This document shows positions 33,480 to 43,378 of a stretch of 62,000 nt of DNA, one piece after another. A program made the translations under genes and the position numbers. Origin of the DNA: Mesostigma viride (taxonomy: Eukaryota; Streptophyta; Mesostigmatophyceae; Mesostigmatales; Mesostigmataceae); the NCBI GenBank assembly GCA_009746045.1, contig RPFO01000041.1:3335661-3397660 (forward strand), given 5' to 3'. The first letter of the stretch is position 1, and each line of letters begins with the position of its first letter. The notes below the pieces were generated by a model, which had not been told where the DNA came from, searched no databases, and saw only the letters and a program-made list of their open reading frames with translations.

Positions 33480-36017
33480 ATGTCAATGTCTGACGAGGAT
33501 CGTGCAATGTCTGACGAGGATGGCGAAGACGTCGACTTGTCAGGAACAACGGTGTGGACGTACATCATCAAGCACAGAATTGTCAAGGGCAACAAGCTGA
33601 CCAACAACTACGATATGACCTGCAGCCGATGTTACCATGCTTGGCGTGGCAGCACGAGCAGGGCAACTGCGCATTTTCTTGGAGGGGAGTTTGCCCACTC
33701 GGCTGGAGTCAGTCCCTGCTCGAAGCCGCCCACCGAGCTGCGGCCACGCCTGCTCCAGGCGAAGCTGCAAACCACCAGGAGGAAGGCGGTTCGTGCCCGC
33801 CGTGAGCAGGAGTGCATCGCAGAAGAGAGGCACATGGCTCGCGCCGATGATGACAGCGACAACGGCCTCATCGGAGATGAAGACGACATCGACGTCGACG
33901 AGAACGGCGAACAGCTGCCGACCTTCCTGCGAGGTGCCGGGCCCGCATCTGCACTTGGCAAACGCATGGCGTCCTCCTCCGGCTCCGGTTCGACTGGACG
34001 TGCAACTGCTGACGTCGTCGAGATCAAGTCATCTCAGCCGGCACTGCGCCAGCAGACCATGGCCGCGGCTGTCGGGCTGGGAAAGCCCGCCATCGACAAG
34101 CTGCTTTGCAAGGGGTTTATGTCGGCCGGTATCCCATTCAACGTTGTGAATAACGCGCATTTCAAAGCTGCTCTGTCCGCCATCAGCCGAGGAGGGGTGC
34201 AGTACCTGGCGCCAAGCTCTTATACCATGCGGACCCGGGACGCACCCCTCGTTGCCAAGGACTTGGAGAAGGACGTCATGGAGAAGACCCAGATGGCCGC
34301 AGGCACGGGAGGGACGTTCATCACGGATGGCTGGAAAGACTGCAGTCGCGAATCTCACATCATGAACGTCTTCCATCTGCCCACCTTTACATACTTCGTC
34401 GGATCCGACCACGTGACGGGGCAGGTGAAGTCTGCTGAATTCATGGCAGAACTGGCACAGCCTCACATCGAGGCCGTCGGCGCAGCGAACGTCGTGCAGG
34501 TGATTACGGACACCACAACATCCATGGAGAACATGAAGAAACTCCTCGAGGCATCATTCCCGCACATCATCATCTCCAGGTGCTGTGCCCACTCGCTGGA
34601 CCTGTGTTTCGAGGACATCGGCAAGGAGCCAGCGGTGGACAAGGTCCTGACACAAGTGAACACGGTGGTGGTATTCGTGCTGGGGCACGAGAAGATCAAC
34701 AGTTTTTTCATGGGCCTGGACAAGAGCGCCAAGACTCTCAAGAAGTACGGCGACACCCGCTTTGGCACCAGGTATATCGCTGTGATTTCATGAGTTATAT
34801 CCACAATTTGCTACGCCCTCTTTTTTCTCATCATCTTCGCTTAATTCTGCTAGTTTATCATTGCTTTAATTGAGACACAATCATACTGTTGTTGGCGTGT
34901 TACTAATTCCATTTTCACAGTTGTGACGATGGCATCATTTTTTTCATGGCATTGCTGCTTCAGGTTTTACTCGGCGGAGAGCGTTCACGACGCCAAGACC
35001 CGGCTCATGCTCACCTTCGAGGACGAGAAGTTGGTGCAGTACGCCGAGACGCAGAAGTGGTGGCCCGCGTTCACGCAGGTCCAGGATATTGTGGGCAGCC
35101 CGCAGTTCTGGTCCGGCGTGCGCATGCTCGTTGACATTTTCAAGCCCATGAAGGCCGTGCTCAAGATTTTCGACGGCGACAAGCCAGCAACAGGCGAGCT
35201 GTACTACATGATGTACGAGCTCCTCATAGCTGTGCAAGACATCCGCGGGCTGCACAAAGACCTGTCCAAGCAGCTGCAGGCCCTCGTGCGCAAGCGCTGG
35301 GATTACATGCATTCCATCATCCACGCCGCTGGCTACGCGCTCAATCCCAAGTACTGGGGCCCTGACCACGCACAATATACCATCAAGGAAGTGAGTAAAT
35401 GGCTAAGTAATTCTTATTTTTCTTCATGGCACGCTATTTGTTATTAGTCCATGGCTAATTTTGGCTTTTGAGCAATGTGTGGGAAATTGGTATTGAAGGG
35501 CTGAAGCCTTCGTTGTCAGTTCCTGAATAGACGTCCTCTAACCTCTTTGCAATCCTTAATTGCACTGCCACTATTTCCCCCATCGTACTATCCCTCTCCT
35601 GCTCAGGTGACAGATGGCCTCCACGCGTGCATTAACAAGATTCATCTGGGCGACAAGGCAGCCTTCGACCTGGCCATCAAGCAGTACGAGCAATACACCG
35701 ACCAGCAGGGTGCATTTGCACAGAGCGACTGCAAGAGGCAGGCACAGGCGCCGGGCATGGTGCCGTACCAGTGGTGGCGCACCTGGGGCGGCTCCACGCC
35801 CGAGCTGCAGGAGGTGGCGATCAAGGTGCTGGCCCAGCCGGTCTCCTCAGGCTCTGTCGAGCGTGTCAACAGCGAAGCCGGCTGGATCAAGTCGCTCAAG
35901 CGAAACCGCATGACGCATGTCAACCACAACCGCCTCATCTACGTGCACCACAACCTCCGCGCGATTGACGCCATAAAGGATTACGACGATCAGAACACGG
36001 TTATTCCATGGGAGTAA
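33480..36017 (+). CDS. hAT transposase (BED finger, DUF659-like core, hAT C-terminal dimerisation domain)
   Basis: Three exons: 33480-34771, 34964-35390 and 35607-36017. The introns (192 and 216 bp) begin GTATAT and GTGAGT and end TTCAG and CTCAG. Joined length is 2,130 bases: 709 residues plus stop. The start is the ATG in MSMSDEDRAMSDEDG; a few more in-frame codons precede it without ATG. Domains in order: acidic start, a BED-type finger near residues 45-75 (CSRC ... ATAHFLGG), acidic linker, catalytic core with FITDGWKD and VITDTTTSMENMKK (first two Asp candidates) and RCCAHSLDLCFEDIGK, and a C-terminal block WRTWGGSTPELQEVAIKVL, QPVSSGSVERVNSEAGWIKS, the hAT dimerisation signature. No frame damage is visible, so this may be an active enzyme that excises and reinserts hAT elements. 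Confidence 0.93.
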
Positions 36018-36196
36018 AGCTAGTGAGGTGTTGTTTATGAGCCTGCAGAAAACAGTTGCACCATGGCAAGGGCTACATGCATGGCAAGGGCTACATGACC
36101 TCCCCACGGAGGCATGTTATAATTTAATTTAATTTAATGGCAAGGGCAGCATGCAATAGTCAACTACCACATGTGTGGTATTTGAATTGATGATGT

Positions 36197-36432
36197 GTTT
36201 AATATGTTGGCCCTATGCTGGCCCACTGCATGGTCCCCTAGTTAGTGCTGGCCATGTTTAACATGTTGGCCCCTTGCTGGCCCACTGCACGGTCCCCTAG
36301 TTAGTGCTGGCCATGTTTAACATGTTGGCCCCTTGCTGGCCCACTGCACGGTCCCCTAGTTAGTGCTGGCCATGTTTAACATGTTGGCCCCTTGCTGGCC
36401 CACTGCACGGTCCCCTAGTTATTGCTGGCCTT
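36197..36432. repeat. 59-bp minisatellite, four copies, in hAT-1
   Basis: GTTTAAYATGTTGGCCC recurs at 36197, 36256, 36315 and 36374, exactly 59 bases apart. The last three copies are nearly identical. It lies downstream of the transposase stop. Confidence 0.93.
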
Positions 36433-36725
36433 TTTACCATATATAATTACTTGCATCAAAGTGAAGGCACCCAAGTAAACATGATCAATATAAAGCCACA
36501 TATATACAGTTATACACATAGGGCAACCTTGGATTATGTCCAAAACAGTGTTAAAAACATGTGGATTGATGGTGGGTGTCTTAAAATGTGTAAAATCAGA
36601 GTATTCTGAGTGTGTCCGTACGAAAACGTATTATACCGTATTATACCGTATTATACCGTATTATACATTATACTCCACCGTGACCGTACGACGCGTATAA
36701 CGTACGATCTCACTCTGCTGCCTCC

Positions 36726-37607
36726 TTTGGGTAACAACATATCTGCCCTTGGACCAGGCTAGGTGTACTGGCCAGTGAATCAGAGGTCACCCCAGGTTAT
36801 CCCCTGACCCCTTGGTCAGCTCCCAACCTTTCCTTGGGAACTTGGTGCTAGATTAAAGTCAAGGCACATTACCTAGTCCAATGGCTGGGATTACAGGATG
36901 CCAAGAACGTACTATTGTGAGTTCCTGATCTTTCACAGTTATCACAGGCGCCCGTTCTTATGGCGCCCGCCTTGGCCAGCCTTTCCCTTTTATGCTCAAA
37001 GAGACTCAGGTAGCACCTATACAAATACTGCCTTCTTGGGGAGCCCATGTCTTCACTGGGTGTTAAGCCCAGGAATCACTCATGCCAGGCTGTGGCTCTG
37101 CTGGGGAATTGAACCCCACCCCAACCTCCAGGTTTATAGGTGACCTGGAACTTTACACAAGAGAAACATTACAACCATGAAACAACATGAGAATGACATG
37201 ACACGATTATGTTTTATTCAAGCATTATATAACCCAGAATGTGGCCCCCTGGCAACCATGTCCCACATGGTCACACAACCAGGTTCTTTATTAGCAACAG
37301 GTTGGAAACAAGCACTAGAAAACATATGTACAGCAACCTGTAAGAACCAGCATTCGGGTTGCCCTTGCATGGCCTAACTGTTTGAGGCCAAAGGCGTCGA
37401 CTTAAGTCCTGGCGACTCTTCTGAACCCCATGGGGAGGGCCAGGCATGATTCTCAGCTGGTAGGAGTGACATTCCACACCAACTCCTGTCCAGGAGGGTG
37501 TACCTAACCCTGAAGGACCGGCTGTCAACCAGTAAGCACCAGTCACCACTTGGTACTTTGGTCAAGCAGCCCACTGGGGACACCCAAGCTGAAGCAAGGC
37601 CTGGTCT
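36726..37607 (-). other. C1 3' untranslated region
   Basis: Long non-coding stretch between RNase H and the 3' LTR, conserved in order and sequence with C2 (60771-61700). Shared blocks include GAACGTACTATTGTGAGTTCCTG, CACAGGCGCCCGTTC..ATGGCGCCCGCC, and a perfect 5-bp stem with 7-base loop (37102-37118, TGGGG-AATTGAA-CCCCA; 61241-61257 in C2). I found no ORF in it. Confidence 0.7.
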
Positions 37608-38305
37608 CTATGGCCGCCCGTGTAAGGGGTCCATGAGCCCACGGAGCAGGGGGTACTGCCTCTCCGCCTTCTCCTCCAGCTTGGTGAGGGCATCTGCAGG
37701 GTTGTCCACACCAGGCACATGTTCAATGTGAGCTAGGTAGGACATCTCCTTGAGCAACAAGTAGTCAAGGTCCCTGCTCCTGGCCAGCTGCCTGTGCACA
37801 AATTGCACCATGCCCATGCTATCAGTCCTCACCAGTGTGTGCAGCTGCAACCTACAGGAAGCCACTTGACATAGCTGGTAGAAGAGCTCCCTCAAGTAAA
37901 GAGCAGTATGCAGCCCTTCACAGATTGCCCTGCACTCAGCAATATCACTGCTGGGTGTAACCCTGTTCTGCAACCGACTGTACCAGGTAACAAGTGAGGT
38001 GTGATCTTGCTCCAGGGTAACTAATGCTGCTGCCCTGCCCCTGACCTCTGTGACCTTCCTATTATCCATAGAACTGTCCACATAGAGAACCATGTCAAGG
38101 GGCTTGTACAAATCCACAGGACCCAGTATGAGAGGGGGAGACATCATGACAGCCTGCACCACACTCTCAGCACCCACCTCAACCAGCTGGGAATCAGTAA
38201 GTCGACTCAGAACCAGCAAGTCAGGGGCACATATACTTGCAAGCCATGCCAGCATGCCCCTGATGGTAGCACACCTAGCCTGCGTGATGGGCTCCTGCAA
38301 TGCAT
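37608..38305 (-). pseudogene. C1 RNase H (copia type), one base out of frame with RT
   Basis: Degrades RNA in the RNA/DNA hybrid. Landmarks are LYVDSSMDNRKVTEVRGR (first Asp), SSDIAECRAICEGLHTALYL (Glu), VRTDSMGMVQFVHRQLA (second Asp), and LAHIEHVPGVDNPADALTKL (the ADALTK signature of copia RNase H). The frame joins RT by a shift near 38305, where one T appears to be missing: the RT frame runs into HCRSPSRRL while the alternative frame gives ALQEPITQARCATIRG. Otherwise intact to its stop. Confidence 0.88.
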
Positions 38306-40963
38306 CACAATCTGCTGTGGGTAGTCCTTACCACCCTCCATCCTGATGAACCACGAGCCCTTGGCTTGGAACAACGTAGCCTGCATGCCACAGAAGACCA
38401 TAGGCTCATTCTCCACCATGTGCTGTATCTTACCCAGCTCAAACCGCTTCTGGATCTTAGCCAAGACAGCCTCAACCCAGTCTGGTGGACCTATGAGATG
38501 CAGGTCATCACCATGCAGTGAGGCAAAGACAGGAAGGCCATTGTGGGACCCTTGGAACAAACAGGGATCCACTGGAGACACAGAAAACCCACAAGTATTC
38601 TTCAAGAATTTCTCTAGGCTCTTTCTCCAGATAATGGGACTGGACCTGAGACCTTCCAACCCTTTCAGAATTCTCAGGTACCTGGCCTTTATCTCTGCTC
38701 TCCATACAGCAGGTACAGTCACAAAGAAAGGAGGGATATCTCTCCAAGTCTGCCTAGCCTGATCTTGGTCACCCTTGAGAAAAGCCCTCTTGAAATCAAT
38801 CAGCACAGAGCTATAGGGCACACCCTTAACCAGAAAAGACAGAAATATACACAGCAGAATCCTCCACGTGTCATGCAGCATCCCTGGAGTATAGAGCTCC
38901 TCATCTAACAACTGGCCAGTGCCATGATACTCGGTTACAACTGGTCTGACATGTGGCACCTGGACACCATCTACCTCCTTGAGCTTGAGGACAAACATCA
39001 ATCTGAGCAGCTGGTGAACTTCTGGCAGCTCATCCACAGGTTCTGCACAGTTGGAAACTATCCACTCATGCCCAGAAGCAACAAAGCCAAGAGTCCATGC
39101 CTTAGCCATCTTGGGGCTTTGCATCATCTCGACTAGCTGGCGCCAGGGAATAGGACTGTGAGCAGCTATCTGGTACCTGTTTACCCCTAACTGCCTTGGA
39201 TCAAAGGTGGTTGGGATTATCAACAGGTCCTCAGCTATGGGCTCCTGACCTTGAGGACCCTCAGCTGGCTGACTCCTAACAGCCTTCACCGCCACTGCAA
39301 GACCCTGGGAATAGTGATATCTTTCAAGGGGGAGGCTGCCCCTGCCTTCTAGTGCCAACTCATCAGAGGTCAAAGTAACCCCTGGCATGCACAAGAAGTT
39401 CTGACCCAGAATGGCAGGCCCCTGATAGCCCTCTACCACACAGAACGTGGTGGGCACCCCTAAGATAGGCACACTCACTTCCCCAAGGATCTTCATGGAC
39501 ACCTTTCCTGAGAAATCAGACACAGCAAGGCAACTGGGATGGGACATCTGTAAGCCTACAGCATCCTCTTCCCTGATGACAGACACCTGTGAGTTGGTAT
39601 CTACCTCCATTGTAGCTGCCCAGCACGACCCCCACCCCGTGAGCTTGGATACCTTGGGATCATGTTTGCTGCGCATGAGTGCTCGGATGACGTCCGCCAT
39701 GAGAGGCCCCCGGGCCTTAGGTGGCTGCCCCGTCCCCTCTGGCCTTGTGACAGTTGCTTCAGCAGCCTCCTGCTCGTCATCTTCCAGCAGGGACAGACCA
39801 TCATCCACCACCAGAGGATTGTTAGCTGCTGCTGCCTGGCTCTGGCCTGGCTCCTCAACCCAGCTGGGAGGGCCTGGCCCGTCTGCAGGCCAGATTGCAT
39901 GTGGCCTTCTTTCCTTGACATGAGCCCAGGACAACCTGTACACGTGCCTTGGATCCTTTTCCAAAGCCACCAGGCAAGATCTGTTAGCTTCTTCCACACG
40001 AGTGACAACCCCATCCTGCCACTTCCCCCGCTTGCCTGGAATAGATGGTTCCTTCCACATCCTGACCTTCAGCCCCACCTGAGGCCTCAGCACATTCCAG
40101 TTCTTGTCCTTACGTCTCAGCTGGGCAAATAACCTATCTGCCTTCCTAAGACTGGCCTGCACCACGTTCTCAGGCAACAAGCTATACTGCAGGGCCAGGG
40201 GAGAGACAGCCACACCATCAAAGTAATAGTTAACCCTGTGGTTCAGCTGCTCTTCTATCCCCTTACACCAGGCTGCCCTCTCTAAGGCAGATGCCACAAG
40301 TGGCACTGACTCTGCTGCTAGCACCACTGTCTTCACTTCACGTATGGATCTCTCTACAGCCCCTTGCTGCCCATGACTCTCCCTGGGGACTACTACCAGC
40401 TTACAAGGCAGCTGGTCCTGATGCTTGAGCAAACAGTCAAACTGCAAGTCTGCCTGCACACTCTTGCACACCCCAAAGCCTGGGATCAGGGCCTTCATAC
40501 CCAACAACAAGTGGTGCTCCTGCATACCAGGCAGAACGTCTATCAGCCTGTATCTGCTGAACCTGTCCACCCCCACCAATATATACAAGCCCCTGATATG
40601 CTGGATATCCATCTGGATGTCGCCACGCTCCCTAGCAGGCTCCCTAGCATGGGACTGAGGTGGGTGAACAGCATTCTCCTGGCAACCACAGTTCTCAGCA
40701 GCAGCCTGGCAAGCCTCCCACAAAGGCTCCCTACCTAGCTTCCAAGCAAACATTGCTGCCTGCCCAGAATGCCCAAACATGTGATGCAACCTATGGCCAG
40801 CCTCAGCATAGCTCAGCACTCTCTCAGTACTGACCTGGCGAGACGTCTGAACCGTGTGTGGGGACACATGATCCACTCCTGAGGTTCCAGGGCTTCCCTG
40901 CAGGCCATCCTGACGCCCCAAGCCAGGCCCTGCACCCTGGACCGCTCCAGGCCCTTCCAGCAA
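38207..40963 (-). CDS. C1 pol: integrase, retropepsin-like domain, copia-type reverse transcriptase
   Basis: One long frame (about 918 codons). First an integrase: zinc-finger-like LHHMFGHSGQAAMFAWKL, core Asp in QMDIQHIRGLYILVGVDRFS, Asp in SVQADLQFDCL, Glu in HGQQGAVERSIREVK. Next (about 39650-39330) a retropepsin-like domain: ATMEVDTNSQVSVI and, 60-70 residues on, GPAILGQNFLCMPG. Then the RT: SVLIDFKRAFLKGD (motif A), LKGLEGLRSSPIIWRKSL, CGFSVSPVDPCLF, and ASLHGDDLHLIG (motif C, HGDD instead of YVDD). The start lies upstream of 40963 in damaged sequence; the given start is not certain. The extreme C-terminal residues are out-of-frame read-through past 38305. Confidence 0.85.
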   Translation of the reverse strand: MLEGPGAVQGAGPGLGRQDGLQGSPGTSGVDHVSPHTVQTSRQVSTERVLSYAEAGHRLHHMFGHSGQAAMFAWKLGREPLWEACQAAAENCGCQENAVHPPQSHAREPARERGDIQMDIQHIRGLYILVGVDRFSRYRLIDVLPGMQEHHLLLGMKALIPGFGVCKSVQADLQFDCLLKHQDQLPCKLVVVPRESHGQQGAVERSIREVKTVVLAAESVPLVASALERAAWCKGIEEQLNHRVNYYFDGVAVSPLALQYSLLPENVVQASLRKADRLFAQLRRKDKNWNVLRPQVGLKVRMWKEPSIPGKRGKWQDGVVTRVEEANRSCLVALEKDPRHVYRLSWAHVKERRPHAIWPADGPGPPSWVEEPGQSQAAAANNPLVVDDGLSLLEDDEQEAAEATVTRPEGTGQPPKARGPLMADVIRALMRSKHDPKVSKLTGWGSCWAATMEVDTNSQVSVIREEDAVGLQMSHPSCLAVSDFSGKVSMKILGEVSVPILGVPTTFCVVEGYQGPAILGQNFLCMPGVTLTSDELALEGRGSLPLERYHYSQGLAVAVKAVRSQPAEGPQGQEPIAEDLLIIPTTFDPRQLGVNRYQIAAHSPIPWRQLVEMMQSPKMAKAWTLGFVASGHEWIVSNCAEPVDELPEVHQLLRLMFVLKLKEVDGVQVPHVRPVVTEYHGTGQLLDEELYTPGMLHDTWRILLCIFLSFLVKGVPYSSVLIDFKRAFLKGDQDQARQTWRDIPPFFVTVPAVWRAEIKARYLRILKGLEGLRSSPIIWRKSLEKFLKNTCGFSVSPVDPCLFQGSHNGLPVFASLHGDDLHLIGPPDWVEAVLAKIQKRFELGKIQHMVENEPMVFCGMQATLFQAKGSWFIRMEGGKDYPQQIVMHCRSPSRRLGVLPSGACWHGLQVYVPLTCWF

Positions 40964-41217
40964 GGTCCTTGGCCCTCCAGGCCAGCACCTGCTGGAGACC
41001 CACCACCTGCATGAGGCATAGGGAATTCAGCTGCATGCAGCATTGTTATTGCAATCCAGTGGAAGAACAACATCTTTACACCCTTGGTGCTGCACAAGGG
41101 GCACACCCCCGTCCTTATGTACATCCAGCACACCTTCCCCAAGGGGTGATTGACTATTTACAGGGGATGGTAGCTAGTCACTGCTGCCCAGACTGGCCCC
41201 TGCCCCAGCAGGCTTGG

Positions 41218-41436
41218 CCTTCCTGTCAGGACACTCACGACGCCAGTGACCGTCCTTGCCACACACAAAGCATGCTCCACCCTTCTTCCAGACCCAGCCC
41301 CACACTTGCCAGGCTTCCCCTGGCCTCCCTGAGACTGCCCACCCTGCTTGCCCTGGTTGCCTTGAGCTTGGCCCTTGACTTGCCCTTGGCCACCCTTACC
41401 CTGCTGACCACCAGCTTGCTGGCTCCCACATCATGT
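41218..41436 (-). pseudogene. C1 gag C-terminal remnant with CCHC zinc knuckle
   Basis: On the minus strand 41222-41272 encodes CFVCGKDGHWRRECPDR, a C-x2-C-x4-H-x4-C knuckle typical of retroelement nucleocapsid, preceded by a Gln/Gly/Lys-rich region. It is separated from the main gag by the block at 41437-42213 and its frame is not continuous upstream. Confidence 0.75.
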
Positions 41437-42213
41437 TTCGTTTAAGTGGCCAGCCGGAGCGGCTGCTTAGGTTTTAGCGGACAAGTGTTCGAAGCGCGTC
41501 ATCGGTGAATTACTGGGGAACTTGGGTTTCCCCGCGAAATTAACTCCAACCGCACGTTCAGATTTCCAAATCTCAAGTAAAGTTCGGCGCAACTTTCTGA
41601 ACGGGGGCAGTTGACGAGCAGCATTCCTCCGGACGAATGAATTGCGTTCCATACTTGCGCAAAATTTTGAAAGGTAGCTTGCGTGCAGCCCTACTAAAAT
41701 TTGCGCGGACGTTCAGATTTCCAAATCTCAAGTAAATTTCGGCAGAACTTTCTGAACGGGGGTAGTTGGCGGGCAGCGTTCCTCCAGACGAATGAAATGC
41801 GTTCTGGACATACTAGCGCAAAATTTTGAAAGGTAGCTTGCGTGCAGCCCTACTAAAATTTGCGCGAAGTGTGGGACTGAAAATTCGTAACGGAAACTTT
41901 TTGGTAGTTGCCGTCACTTCCTCTTGTGCAAACGTGTGGGAGTGAAAATTCGTAACGGAAACTTTTTGGTAGTTGCCGTCACTTCATTTTGCACGAGTGT
42001 TGGGATGAAAATTCGTAACGGAAACTTTTTGGTAGTTGGCGTCACTTCCTTTGGTTCGACTGAAAATTCGCTGAAATTCGCTGAATTCGTACCGTAGCCT
42101 AATTTTTAGTACCTCGAAGTGACAGGGCACCTAAAAATTTGCCCACAAGTACACTTGGCAGCGCGCTCACTGGGAAAAATTGTACAGCCGCTCCGGCGGG
42201 CCACTTGAACGAA
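41437..42213. mobile_element. Inverted-repeat-bounded block of internal tandem repeats (777 bp)
   Basis: The ends are a 29-bp imperfect inverted repeat (TTCGTTYAAGTGGCC then GCCGGAGCGGCTG). Inside are a 155-bp direct repeat (GTTCAGATTTCCAAATCTC at 41556 and 41711) and three copies of a roughly 63-bp unit with GTAACGGAAACTTTTTGG (41870-42060). No coding potential. It splits C1 gag from its zinc knuckle. No clear target duplication, so class is unknown; a non-autonomous DNA element is the simplest reading. Confidence 0.6.
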
Positions 42214-43325
42214 TTGTAATGAACCCCTCCTTGGGAACCTGCACCCTTGCCACTCTGAGCCCCCTGCCTCTGGCGCCTGAAGCGCTTACGCTTGTTGGGC
42301 CTTGCCCCATCACGGGCTGGGTACCCGGGGACATCACCTTGGCCCTGCACAGCGGAGGTGGCATTGCTGCCATGGGACTGGATAGCTTTGCAGGCAGGAT
42401 CTGGCTTCCTTATGCTGAGGATTACAAGCTCCAGAGCACGCAAGGAGCCATCAGTCTGGTTAAGAAACATGCGGGCACCGTTCCTCCCATCCACACTTAA
42501 ACCCATACGGTCCAGGAAATAGTCTGCCAAGGCCCTATCTGTGACCAGGAAGCCATACTTGGCCCCCTTGTCCCTGATACGGTTGAGCCTAGCCCATTCC
42601 TCTGCCACAGGACCCACTATCTCAAAGGTGTCATACTGATGCTTGTAATAGTTGGTGAGGTTGAGAACTTTGTCAGAGAACTCCTCCCTCAACCCTTCCA
42701 GGAACTGCGCCCAGGTTAGCTTATCCTTGACAGCAGTCCTAGCCTTCTCCCTGACACGCTCTGACGAGTCCCTGTTGCACGTGGACGAGTGAAACACTTG
42801 CACTAGGTTGACAGTGGGGTCCACGGAGAACACAACAAGCTCCATGTCCTCAAGCCACTTGTCCAAAGCTTCCTGTGCTAGTGGTGGGTTAAGAGGCTTT
42901 TGTCCATTCATAACAGTGACAGCACTCATGTGAGGTCTCGACCCTGGCAGCGCCTTTACTGGCTCCACCACAGCGGGTGTCACAACAACAGCACCACTTG
43001 GTCCAGCAGGCACAGGGGAGAGCACATCCACATGAGGCCTCTTACCATTGCCGTCAGCGGAGGTGTCCCTCTTACGCTTCTCCACGGCTGGTTGCCCATT
43101 CGCCACCGTTATTGCATCAGATGGCCCTGTTGCCCGCACCTTGCGCGCCTCCTCCACCGAGTCTTCATGCCGTCTCTTGCTGCCTGGTCTCTTTCCCCCA
43201 TCGCCGTTGCTGGCTGGGATCGCCTCCCCCACCAGCTGCTCCTTGTCTTGCCGAGGCTCCTGGCTTGCTCCAGCCGGTGCCTCCATCTCGCCCTTGTCGC
43301 CGTCTCCCGGTTTGCCACGAGGCAT
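42214..43325 (-). CDS. C1 gag, truncated at its C-terminus
   Basis: Starts at ATG 43325 (MPRGKPGDGDKGEM); the reading frame extends a little upstream without a better start. A basic, disordered N-terminal third precedes a capsid-like region (LAQEALDKWLEDMELVVFSV, LTWAQFLEGLREEFSDKVLN, YDTFEIVGPVAEEWARLNRI, FLVTDRALADYFLDRMGL), the pattern of copia-type gag (retrotransposon gag domain). Then KRKRFRRQRQGAQSGKGAG. The frame runs into the repeat block at 42213 and ends artificially at 42099; the knuckle lies on the other side. Confidence 0.82.
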
Positions 43326-43378
43326 TATATACAGTGGGATGGCAAAACAAAACAGGCGATAGACAAGGAAGAACAGGC

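Larger units (their letters stand above)
33055..36717 (+). mobile_element. hAT-1: apparently complete hAT DNA transposon
   Basis: Flanked by perfect 8-bp target duplications CTGCCTCC (33047-33054 and 36718-36725). Terminal inverted repeats start CAGAGTGAGATC, the CAG-type end of hAT elements, and imperfectly continue. Subterminal regions (33075-33190 and 36630-36700) are packed with CGTATTATAC motifs in both orientations, likely transposase-binding sites. One three-exon transposase gene fills the middle. It lies in the 3' UTR of C1. Confidence 0.95.

Noticed and set aside
36197-36432. CRISPR-like array
   Set aside because: The 59-bp units are contiguous with no unique spacers, and the context is a eukaryotic transposon.
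37102-37118. A tRNA gene
   Set aside because: Only the T-arm is present; no A box, anticodon arm or acceptor stem could be drawn.
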